From Plasmopara viticola (lineage: Eukaryota > Oomycota > Peronosporomycetes > Peronosporales > Peronosporaceae): a DNA stretch of 64,000 nt. Under the pieces are notes generated by a model. The model had not been told where the DNA came from, ran no database searches, and saw only the letters and a program-made list of their open reading frames with translations. The DNA lies in NCBI GenBank assembly GCA_001695595.3, contig MBPM02000022.1:310001-374000 (forward strand), in the 5' to 3' direction. Below, one piece after another: positions 30,227-42,080 of this stretch (position 1 is its first letter; each line of letters begins with the position of its first letter). Position numbers and translations under genes: made by a program.

Positions 30227-31800
30227 TTGGGTGTAGAAACTGTGGTCGCAAAATATAAAATCAGCCTTATTCCTCTCTTGTACTCTATAGACCTTCAGCG
30301 CCTACCAGATGACACCACGGACGGACTCATTTATGACCGATTTGCCCAAAAAGGCACAGCATTGGCGTTTTTTACACCACCTCATGTTGATGGTTGTCGT
30401 CGTTCGCACAGCCGCGGGGTATATTTTAACAAAAACATGCCCTCAATTTCAGTCATGCTGGATAAGCGTTTCCCGCTTCGACAAATCTATTTTCAGATCA
30501 CGCCATTTCGGTGGATCACTACCGTTTAAGGTCTACAATAACGTTCCCCTCCCTTTATTTAGAGATTTAAAAAAGGCCAGAATTCGCAAATGTGAGCCTG
30601 AGGAACCAAGTTGCAATTTAGATGATGCTGGAAACATATCAACAGAGTATGACAATGAGAGCGACTCACGATACCATTCGTCAATAAGGACCATTTGGAA
30701 TTGGAATGTGAGCCACATAGTGGGTATCTTTGTAACTCAAGACTTAATCCAGTTTCCTCAATGGAAGACATCAAGCCTACGATTATGGCTAGACCAATAT
30801 CAGTCTGGCACTATAAAGGCAAGCCAAAACTTCCGACGGGTCCGTTACAGCGGCTGAATTTTTGCTTGCGCTCTTTCATCGGACAAAACAATTGGTCTTT
30901 GGTACCGTTGCCACCCCACCAATAAAATTACGGCACTTACTCCCAACAGGAATATCCGTCGGTCTCCTCTAAAACTCTTATGAGTGGCTTAGTGAAGGTT
31001 TGAAAGGAGCCATTCCGCCGGACCAAATCATCATTCTCTGAGACACACTTGTGAACCCTGTACAGGCTTTGGCGTCTTTTGTAACAGTCTCGAAGGTAAG
31101 CGATACTATTAAACGGGGCCGTATATCAAGGCAACATTAAAAACTTACCCTTTTCCAAATCTATGCGGTCATTGAGGAACATTTTAAACTTTTCCCAATA
31201 TACTGACCCCGGACGGTCCAAGCACTACCAAGCCTTTCCCGAGTTTTACTTCATTCGGAAGTGGATACCACCTTCGGGTGAAGGCTTTTGGCGAGGCGGT
31301 CTTTTCAAAGTTAGACGCACGCGACTACCCATCGTCAGACGATGGGTAATCTCCGGTCGTCCAAACCAAACCGACTTTGACTGCAAGTAAATTTTGGGTC
31401 AATCGTGCCCAGAACAGACACAATTCTACTAAAAAACAAAACTGGCTGAGGCCGATTTAGCTCTGCAAACTATTGCACCTAGTATTTATATGGGCCCACT
31501 TAAATTGAGTGCGGTCTCGGGAAGGCAACATTGGCACTGCCCTACCCGTTGTAGTCATAATAAAAGTGCTCGACTTTGTTCGCCATCATAAAATCTTTCT
31601 TAATGGGAAAATTTCTGGCGGCCACTTCCCTATAAACTACGCAAAGCTTTTGAGTATTTGCGCAAGCAGGCCCCTCAAGTGGATTCTCAGGTTTCCGCTT
31701 ACCTCTCAAGTGCAACGAACCCTTAAGGGATACTTTATTTATGCGGATAGTTTAACCAATGTATCACAATGAACCCTAAATTATCTTACTAGCAATTTTC
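30227..31800 (+). pseudogene. Probable first-ORF region of the LINE relic
   Basis: Frames broken but long-lived: QRLPDDTTDGLIYDRFAQKG, FFTPPHVDGCRRSHSRGVYF, SISVMLDKRFPLRQIYFQIT, then in another frame CEPHSGYLCNSRLNPVSSME and later RHHKIFLNGKISGGHFPINY and FPLTSQVQRTLKGYFIYADS. The text lies directly upstream of an endonuclease-RT relic in the same orientation, so it is taken as ORF1 plus linker. I do not recognise the domain by itself. Confidence 0.45.
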
Positions 31801-32480
31801 ACATAGTGGAAAAACAAGAAACCAAATTCACGGGTATCGAAAGCTTTATAAGGGTCCAAATTTACTGTAAAAACAGCTTCTCAGCTAAATCTTACTTTTT
31901 TGTCTTAAGTTATTATGAGTACTTTTACAGGCCAAGCTGGTGTTGGTTTATTATTGCCACCTACATGCCCTATCCGCAACATAAGACGTTACACGCTGAC
32001 ACGTCACTTCTATGGATATAGTATCCCGATATCTCTTAGCCCGAGTCAATATTGACTCGGCTATTACATACGATCACATGCTATACGCTCCGAATCAGCT
32101 GGGACGCCGGGCTGATTTTTTTGAAAATTTGCCTCGTCATTTAAAAAAAAACAGTCACCATACTGTTCCGGGTAACTTCAATACCGTCATTTCCCGTCAA
32201 CTAGATCAGGCACGACACAGCGATGGAAATCGTCTTCAAAAGCGCATTGGGTTGCTCGACTGGATGAATTTAATCCGTTTGGTCGACCCTTAGCGACCTT
32301 AATACCCTGATCTTTGAGATTTTACAAGCCCCAACTCAAGCTCAAAAATCGTCTATTTTTAGTAATCTCTCAGCTGTTTCACACATATTTCTAGGATATT
32401 CATTATGATTTCAAAGGCTTGGCTGGATTAAGCGACCATATCGGCATTTTGTTTCGACTTGGTATTTCAGTTTTCAGGCT
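31801..32480 (+). pseudogene. LINE AP-endonuclease relic
   Basis: After frame changes: YAPNQLGRRADFFENLPRHL, then VPGNFNTVISRQLDQARHSD (the GDFN motif with Asp lost, PGNFN), RLQKRIGLLDWMNLIRLVDP, the typical LxDxxR-like end of an AP-endonuclease loop, and IFSNLSAVSHIF / SKAGWIKRPYRHF-like text (32360-32440). This is the order found in L1/Tx1-like ORF2. Dead: several stops. Confidence 0.7.
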
Positions 32481-35290
32481 GTCAAAAAGGGCTCCATGAA
32501 AATGCCCAGTCTGGAAATTCGGCTGCCTGAAGTCCAAGAGCTTTTGCGCAACTCCTTAAATGAGTTAGCTAACTCTTTTTGGGCTCCAATTCGGACTTCC
32601 TATAATCCGGGATTCCTTTTTGATGAACATAAATGGGAAAATTCTATTTCTTGCGTGAGTTGTTCCTTAGGAGAAAAAATGAACACATTCGGGTGCTCAT
32701 AAACTTTCATCTTAAAGTATATGAACTTCAGTATTTGAATGCTCAGGAATCATCCAATGTCCATCCGGACCAAATCACTATTGCAAAATTCAGTTTAAAG
32801 AAAAGCTGATGCTATTCGTCCAAGCAGAAATTCACCTCCGACTTGGAATTCACTGAGCGCTCGAAGGATTTTTCAGACCGCCAGCCATTCTTCACAAGAC
32901 GCCCATCTTGGTGGATTCAATCGTAGGCCTAGACTAAATTGTTCCTCTTTTAATCGTTATGGTTTGGATTTACTGTTTACCTTCGAAAGAATTTAGCCAT
33001 AGTCAACCAAAGTGGGATCCCTTAGAATTGGCCCAAATTATCCAAACACTAAAGCGCGACCTACTTTTATTAGATCAGGCTAATTTGGATAGCTCCTTCA
33101 CAGCCATTGAGTTTTATTGGGCTCTTACACACGCGGCAATCGAAAAAACTTCGGGACCAGACGGCCTTCATGTTAGTCACTATAAGACAGACCACCCCTT
33201 TGGAGCAGGATATCTAAAATTATATATGCTGCTCAATCCTAAAGAAAAAAGGACTAAATTTTAGCGGAGGGTCCAAGCCTCGCTTCTTTACAAAAAAGGC
33301 GGTCGGAAACTTCTCAGCAATTATCGAATAAGTTTACTACTAAACGCGGACGCCAAATTAGGGCCCAAAAGTTTGGCCCAAAGGCTCGGTTTCGTATAGG
33401 GAATATTACTTCACCCGTACCAATATGGATTTGTTCCGGGTCGGGATATTCGCCACACACACATTTACGGCTTCAAGCTTTGATTCAATATTTTAGAGTC
33501 GGAAATTCCCCTATTGGCGCCGTTTTACTAGATTTCACTGAAGCCTTTGATAGTGTCGTATGAAACGCACTTGATATGGTTCGAATGCACTATGGGTCTG
33601 GGGACAGATTCCTTCGCTGGATACGAGTCCCCTTTCGAGGTACCTGATGTTTAATGTCCGACCTATTATAACTAGGTGCGGGTGTCCGCATTATCACCAA
33701 CATTATTTGTGCTCTTTTCTGAGCCATTGCTTGATTTTAATCGAGTTCGTCTTCAAAATTTGGGCTCCAAAATAAATCGACCACTCACTTGATTAGCAAT
33801 ACCTACTCAATTTGCGGCTTTGACTCACTCAATGAATCGATCCATACAAGCATTAGCTTTACTGATGACTTTACCAGACTTCTTCACGATTTAGGTCAAA
33901 CCATTTTCTTCTTGAAATTGATAAGGAACTTTTGTGAGGATTCTGGTATGAGTCCTAACACGGCTTAAACCCTCATCCTTTTCAATCTTGGACTGCGGAA
34001 AGTGAGCCATTACGACAAAACCTTTTGTCACTGGGAATTCTCGTCGTAGACAATACTGCCTGCACGAAACTTTGAAGACCAACTCTTTTTGATGCTGACC
34101 GGCTCCAGCATCTCATCGTGGAAATGGAAACCGGTTTTTGCTTCGGTTTCACCGCGTAAGGACGTCACGAGTTCAAGTTGTAATTCTCCAGCAAATCGCA
34201 CGAATAGTGTTTGTTGAACTTTACGAGGTCAAGTTGTTATTCTTCAGCAAATCCCACGATTAGTATTTGTTGTATTTCGTTCAAGACCAACATTTACGGC
34301 TACTTTCACGCTTCATGTGCCGTTTCAAGGCTTTCAACGCTGTGTCCCGCGAGCAGTGGATTTTCTCAAAAAGTCAAGGTTGAAAAGTTTAAGGCCTACT
34401 ATAGACTTCATTAAGAGTCTTCAACTTCACATGTTAGGTAAACAGATTTTAGCCGATAGGATGCCGACTAATTTACCGTGGAGGGCGGACCCAATCATTC
34501 GACTTTTTAATAAAGTAATTTCATCTTAGGGACAAGACCATAATAATCTTCACGCACTACTATCAACCCGGACCACGCGGTTGCAAACCTATTTCATCGC
34601 TGTACAAGTCTTTGGTCTTACTAACACTTTGTACTTTTTACATGGCATGCCCATTTTTTTCGAAAAAAAACTTACAAGACTTCAGGTCAAATTTGACAGG
34701 CTAACCACGTACACTTCAAATAATAAGGACATTGCCCACGGCAACTTTCACCGGAGCTGCAAGGCTACTGGGGTTTTCAAATTACTAGCTACCCAAGTTT
34801 TATTTCAGCTGTCGCAACTAATTACAGTGTGGCCAACACCTATTAAAGCTTCAAAACTTTCCCTTTTTAGCCAATTTCGCTTCGGGCGGCTTGTCAGCGT
34901 GCGTTCACGGACCAATCTTTTGGATAAGGCTAGCTTTCTGGTGCGTTCACTTGACTTTACGTATAGCCGTAAAGTCTCGGAGAAGGGCCAAATTAGACGA
35001 CCACATTAGTGTCTGCGGCGTTGAAGCGAGCGAGGTAATTATTTCCGTATCAGAAAAAATTGACGTGAGCTCTCTAGCCGGAATCAATATTGGAAGACAT
35101 ATCTTCGGAGAAATCTTTTGGGGTTTTGCGGCTTAATCGGTGCAGTGTTTATCTTGTGGGTCACGGTCTGAATCCAACAAGCCAGCTTTCGCCTTTTAAA
35201 AATAGCGTCAGTCGGATGGGAAAATTCGGCTTTTGGTGCAGCATTTTACCACGCCTGGCGCTATTTCTTGTCCCTTAGGGGGTCCATCAT
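32481..35290 (+). pseudogene. LINE reverse transcriptase and C-terminal relic
   Basis: RT landmarks: FYWALTHAAIEKTSGPDGLH (33108-33170), LLYKKGGRKLLSNYRISLLL-like text (33285-33345), YQYGFVPGRDIRHTH (33420-33460), VLLDFTEAFDSVV (33522-33560, catalytic Asp present), GCPLSPTLFVLF (33680-33720) and SFTDDFTRLLHDLG (33855-33895; the xxDD motif with T in place of A). Then a C-terminal part with MLGKQILADRMPTNLPWRAD (34430-34490), RLVSVRSRTNLLDKASFLVR (34890-34950) and FGFWCSILPRLALFLVP (35225-35278). At least a dozen stops or frame changes. No terminal repeat was found, as expected for a LINE. Confidence 0.85.
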
Positions 35291-36009
35291 CTTTTAGCAA
35301 TAGATAAGAACCTTTTTTTTTGTTTTCGCTCCTTTTTTGTCACAAAAGTGATGAATAAAATCAGAAATATCCAAAGCGAATACTGCGTCTCTAGTGCAAA
35401 TAGCACCTAAGCATACACTTGTCAAAAGGTACCTCAATAACCGGACACAGTGTAAGTGCAGCCTACATCGTATGCCCTTTTCCACTCCGCTTTTTTACAG
35501 CTTTTCGAAGACATACGTCAGCGCAGCCTAGCGTCCTGATTAGCAAGTTTCACTACAATGCAGTCCGAAGCAATTTCAGTCAATACCTTTTGGTAAGACT
35601 TAGCGTACTTTGTTTTGTCGTTTAGCAGGGATGAGCCTAAAAGTTTAAGGCTTTAAGCGCCTAATTGTCTAGTTGATGTAAACTTCGGGAGCTGTTAAGC
35701 TCGACACGACCCGTTAAACGGGGGGCGGAGCAAGGGCGATTTGACGCTAGAGAATGTGGGTGAGCAAGATTGGGCTTCTCTCTGTTCACTTTAGATGTAG
35801 CTGGCAAATCGCGAAATTTTTAGATGCTGGTTACACTTGCGCACGATGGTGACATCGGCAATATCGAGTTGGCGGACACGTCATCTTTCCTAACCGCGAA
35901 GTTGTAGGGCCAAAGGGTAAAGGCTAGCAGCATTGTCTTGGCTAGAATTAAGGGCGCACAGACTTTTGTCATTTATACGAAAATTGCAAGAACGACGCGA
36001 GTGATGAAA
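35291..36009. other. No gene recognised (end of the insertion in segment B)
   Basis: The 68-codon frame at 35419-35625 and the 63-codon frame at 35294-35485 (minus) have no recognisable domain. From about 36010 the text becomes collinear with 7160 on. Confidence 0.45.
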
Positions 36010-39000
36010 AGACATGGCTAAAAGTCTACGTCAGCGACTGTCGGGACGGGAGTGCCGTAGCTTTTCTTCGGGTGTCGTGAACTGATTTATAATTTCTTTA
36101 CAGCAATGAATTGCTGACTTAGTCATGTCGTGCTCTTATCTAGCGTAGTTCTCAGCTTTATAATTGGTTAATGTGATGCAACACCTTTTTACATCAGCAT
36201 AGACAGTTGTGTCTGCGCCGCTTTAATCTTGTGCTATCAAACTTCTTTAGGAAATTGATAGAGAATTAATATACACAATTACTCAACAAGAGCAATAAAT
36301 GATACTAAACATGAAGATGCCCGCTCTCTTGGGTGAATTTACAAATTCAAATATAAATGTTTCGGAGATCCAGTGGTGCGATAAGAGACAACGAGATTGG
36401 TGTGGTAGACAAAAATGAATAGCAGAAAGATGAACTACTGGCTTACAAAATCGTTGCACCCTTTTCACCATCATAAATACCGGTCGAATGTAGCTTACCT
36501 AACGAGCCATGATACGTGGTGGTGTCTACGATTAAACCATAGAATAAGCGCTTCATAGTCGTGGACCGCCACGTTATTGCAAACTAGTAACAAGATGCAT
36601 GCGAGCTCAAAGATGCAGCAGCTCTGAATTCGCTACCAAGTATGAAGTGCCATAAAAATTGCATAAAAATAAACCCAACGCATAACTGCTGGGATAGTGA
36701 TTAACCGTCTGCTAGGTAAATCCCGCGCAGTGATTTTATATTTCCTGTCACGGCTAATGTAGCGGGTCTGTCTAATTATTCTCTAGGCATTGCAGGATAA
36801 ATTTCGGCTTGAACTAAGCGATGGTGATCATCTTGAGTAAATCCTATCAGTCCGCTTGCGACGACGCATGTGGCGGCACTCATGCATCTGAATACTGAGG
36901 TTGGTCAGGTGAATGTCATTATCTTTTATATGGATTTATCATTAGTATGTTGTTTTTAGCACGTCTTCTTTTTATGACCAGCCTTTGTGCAAAAATGTTT
37001 GCCGTGATCTAGGGGTGCTTCCCTAGCCCTTAAGATATTGGCGGTGAACGTGCACTTACACTTTAGCCTTTACGTCACAGCTGCGTTGACACATTCATTG
37101 ATAAATTATAATGCACGTAAGTTTTGCTCTGTAGGATGTGTACAAAATTTAAACAAAGCTTTGCCATATATGCCTAGCCCTTGAGCCTACTGCGTCTGTC
37201 CGTTCGTTTTCAGCCAAAAGTTAGCCACGTCATTCGCGACATATAGCGATAGCTGTCTCTTTCGGGTACATCAAGAAAGGCAATGCTCCGCAGCATGAGC
37301 GATATATAAAGCCAGAATTTCCATGTTTAACACATTTCCTTTTTAGCCTAGTGCCCAGTAATGGCGCTTCTACTTTTCTGTAGAAACAATCTTATTGCTT
37401 ATCAAAGTACTTCTAGAAAGCAAGTGTAACGGGGTTACATGACGCCAATTGGTGTACCATATTCAGAATCACAAGTCAGTGATCGTTTTAACAGAAAGAG
37501 TTGCCTATCAATGATCGGAGACAAGCGTTCAACTAGAGAACTGACATGGTGTGCGTTGAATGCACATATAGCTCTCGAGCACGAGGTCGAACTTGCAAGT
37601 GTGTGACTCAGTTGAATGTGGTCTGTTCAGAGTACCACACAATGACTCTTTAAACAGTTCGAATTTGTGCTACCAGCCACAGGTTTTCGAGCTAGAGGTG
37701 AATGTTGCTTAAATAAATGCTCAACCTCGTCATCCTCTGGTGCCGATCTTTGCGATACTGACAGGTCTTGGTCGACAATAGAGATCGGAACTTGTTTTCT
37801 TTGCGCAAAAAGTGACCGGCACAAGCCTTTGTGCGACCGAGTAATTATCCAGTAAGGTAGACCAATTACTTTGGTGGGCCGTTTGATGCTCGGCTCAGCT
37901 CGTGCCTAAACGAAATGCTGCTTGTATACCAACTCGACGATGTATCAGGTGGGACAATTGAAAAGGTCGGTTGGCAGGCTAGAATGAGTTTTGCGGCTTG
38001 TTCAATTGCTGTGAGGACTTGGGAGAAGCGGTATGGTGAAGTTTAATGGGCAAAAATTATCTTACGAGGATTCGACGTGCATGGGCTCCAAAGTCTTAAT
38101 TAAAAACAACTTAACGATGATGCACGAATTCAGTGTGTATCAAACTAGTTGGTGAAATCATAATGTTAAAGTGATGGTTTAAACATTAACGAGGACGCAG
38201 TCTTTGTAACTATATAGTTTAACAAAGAAGCAGTACTTGGTGTAAAGACCATCACTTATGTATACTAAAGAAATGTTTATGCTAGATGGTAATAGGAGGG
38301 TATGTATCCTACACGAAATCAATTGAGTCAAGCAAAACGAAAATTAGTTTTCAAAAGAGTTAAATGAGGTATTAATAATAGGATAAAACCTAACTCTTCC
38401 AGCCAGGCAGATAGCAATACGCGACGTCTATCGATATTAGTATATTAAAAACTACAGACCATTACATAATACACATCACGCAGTAAGCTGAGGACCAACA
38501 TAATGGCTTGTGTTGTGGAAACTCTTAGTCAAGTCATTGATGCACAGCAAACTCACGATCTCTTGTTGAGATAAGAATTTGAAGGGATTAGATGTCATCG
38601 AGCATTACATCTACGACTTCAAATGTACTTCACAAGCGCCACAATTTCTAATCAATCACGCTTAAATACTTTTAGACGCCTATACAGCAAAGTATATGTA
38701 AACATAGTAATTGAGCCCGTAAGCTCTGCTTCTTGCAAAGACGGCTAGCGTTCAATGTTTTTGACGGTGATGCATCTTTTGTATATGTATATAGCCAAAC
38801 GTTCACGACCGTCTCAATCACCTCTCGCATTGCGTGATTACAGTAAAGAGAAAGAAAACGACACGTTGGTTTACGCGTGGCTTCGACGACAGCAACATGC
38901 AAATAGCCGGTGAGAATTTAAATGAAGAAGCACCCACGGTAGAATTGAGCTCAAAAACAGTAAGTGTTTACATTTGAACGCGGTGTTCATGATGTGTACG

Positions 39001-42000
39001 TCAGATTATATTGTCATACTTCTGAGGTGGTCACGCCTTACATTCAAAGCGGATACTAAACATGAAGATGTTTGTTGCGCAGGCGTCGACCTATCACAGC
39101 TCTAACAATTCTAGTCACTACGTAAATGTCACGTTTGGTCTTACTTCGACAGTGTATGTGGTAAGATGTTTTCGATTAAGCATTTATTTATGTATTCATG
39201 TTTACTGTCTTCTACACATTAAGTGACGTGCTTACCATCGACAATTAAAGTGTAAAAAAGCGCTAGCGGGAAATTAGCCAATGAGGCCAAGGTTATACGC
39301 CAGACAGTGATGAATGATAAATTTTAAAATCAGACTAAAATACGTTTAACTAATAAGAGTGCGATCTGAAATTTATAAGACGAAGACCAATAGGAGTCGC
39401 GCAATTTGTAGCTACAGCTAACTTTGCTTTAAGTGTATAAATGTGCGGTACTTGTAGTCAATATACATCGACATCTTCAATTTAGATAAATAAATTTGCG
39501 AAGTAGGCTTAAAGGATGGAAAAGCCGATGTTTCTGGGACAATTTTCATGCTCAAGTTACAAACGCAGTCTATCAGGGTATGCGTTTGCTCTTGAGCTAT
39601 ACGGACGACTTAATAAAATATAGTCGACAGAAACCTACGTCATCTTTCACGTCCGAGATAGAGCCCTCAGCTCGCGCAATTTGTTTTATTTAGACCACGT
39701 AAGATCTCTTCCTGGTGACCTCTAAAGGGCAGGATATGCTGACGGACATTGTCTAGATACCTAGACCACTGCCGGCTCAACTGGTGGATGATCATTTTTC
39801 AAGCAGCAGTGATTAGCGTCATAGTATTTGCATTTTTTAACGGCGCTACGATCGGATCATATTAATCCATTAATTGTATACGTAGTAAAAGTTTAGTGTG
39901 AGATGCCAATATTAATCTAAAGAAATCTGCTTACCAGAATTACAAGTGCCAAGCTAGCACAGTAGTATACGCAAATGACCTAAAGTGTTGCAAGAGCTCG
40001 ATACGAGGGTGCGATAGGATCGGCTGCACGAAATCCTACTGACTACGCAGTCATGTTGTATGTACAAGACAAAATATGATCTTATCACGCGTTAGGCTAG
40101 CTGCGTTCTAGTTATACTTACTCTTTTTCTATCTACCAGTCAGGCTAGGAGGACATAAGCGTCCGTTCCGGCAAAGGCGTGGTTATATTAAACTTGATGA
40201 TAGCTTTTCACATTGCAGGTGCCAATTAAAAATAGTTCGGATTCTAGTTATTCCCGTACAGGCTTCGGAATGAGTATACATTTTGCAGAGACCTAAAGCA
40301 AAATAAAAATTTAGGTTAAAAAGAGTCTTCTCTGGACAAGAAAGCCGGTGGTCTTGTGGCATTGGCTTTACTGTATGTGCGTGAAATTTGAGCCGTTGGA
40401 AGACTTCCTTTTGTTTTCAGTGCTTGACGAATAAAAACGGTTTGCCATTTATAATGACCGAGACCTTCTCATCGCTCTACCAATCCTTAATTTTTGCTTG
40501 ATCCAACGGCGTCATTGACAATTCTGCCTCTTATGACGCGTCTGCCCCTGCTACAGCTTTTGTTACATATCCTTAAGTTTGCGGGCCACTTGATGGGTAT
40601 CTGGGTGATGCTTGCGCGCACCTTTATGGTGTGGGGTCTTTTGAAAAAAGTGAGAGGCCTCAATAACGCAATGCTTTCCGGACGGACGACTTAAGGACAA
40701 TTTGACACTAAAAGTGCATTTAAACAAAGTTTATACTTGTGTAGGCTTGTTTGATTCCCTGGTTACCCTTGATTAAGTCATAGTTGTTGAGCTTGTGGGA
40801 TCCGTCCTGGTTAGACTTAAAACGAAAAGTTTGTCCCGTGTAAAAATCTCAGGCAGTGCGCCAGGTACGTGACCAATTAGAGAGAGTTTGTTTTTACTCG
40901 CCCAGACACTTTAAGATGTGTACCGAGGGAATCGCGTTGACCCGGAGATTAATCTTACACGGGTGTTATCATCTTCTTTGTTTTTGTATAGATATCTTAT
41001 GAGCTGTGGATCGCGGCGCAATTAGCGATATACTCGATAGGAGATCTTAAGTTATAATCATGCACCATCAGTCGATCTAAAACTCTACTCAAATAATTAC
41101 TGCAAAGTCGCACTAAAAGGTGGAACTTTCTAAACTTTTTTTCTAGAGTAATCTTGCGAGGGTTGGCCTGAGGAAGCTTTGAGGTGTGCAAAGCATGAAT
41201 ATACCGTTTGGCGCCACAGACAACACTAAAGGTAATACTGCAGCAGTGCGTTATAGATAGCAAGACGTATTGCATACGAAACAATCGTTCTAGATCACAA
41301 AGACTAGGCCCAACACTTCTTCAGGTTTTACTTGACTGCGTCAAGAGCCTCTTGGCTTTTTGCTTTTCCGAGCATATTTTATGTTGTATAATAGGAATGG
41401 CCTTGACATTTTCGCGTGAACCACACACATCTTGTGCAAGAAGCTGATCAAGCTAAGTCACTTGCAAAAAGTCTGTCTTCCGTCCATTCACAAAACCTTT
41501 GACATGAGCGAAATGTCGCGCATTTTAATTATTCAACCTGCACGGATTGTTTTTTCTGGGCCGGAGGTGCACTTATTGGCGTCAGTGCGAAGATTGTTTG
41601 TAAGCACGTACTTAAGTGCTGCCCACAATAGGACAATGCGGTTCTCCAAGCCCGTCTTCTTGTGCTTTACACGACTCCAAATAAATTTGTCATAAATGTA
41701 TGTCTGAGTGTAGTCTAAAAAATACGTCATCAGACATTCAATCGTCGCAGGCGCGCTCCAAAGCGTTTATGCACGACTAACCATTTCTCCAGCGCAACCC
41801 TTGGGATGCTGACATCGGCCAATGGTATGTCAATCTTTTGCAGCTGCCGACCATATCGAGTGCGTTACAAAGCGTGAGCCAAGACAGAATTTTTTGCAGC
41901 ACACCTGCTTAATAAACGGTGTATGTACCTTATTGTAAACGTGTACGATGCACCACTTGTCATTTGGCTCTTCGACGAAAATGTCGGTGAGGTGACGAGG

Positions 42001-42080
42001 GACTACATTTCATATGTAGTCCAGCCTTGCGCTTTACACAACAGAAAGCATCAATGACGTCGCGTCTTACCCTCGGTAAA
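36010..42080 (+). repeat. Large duplicated block, copy 2 (no intact gene)
   Basis: Collinear with 7160-14250 on the same strand; see that entry for landmarks. It lacks the 1.1-kb insert. The open frames of the two copies do not correspond (for example 40997-41284 minus shares the stretch VLDRLMVHDYNLRSPIEYIA with LSDRLVMQDCNLRFSIKYIA at 13.2 kb, but the flanking frames break differently), so one shared stretch near the right end may be a coding relic on the minus strand. Confidence 0.8.
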
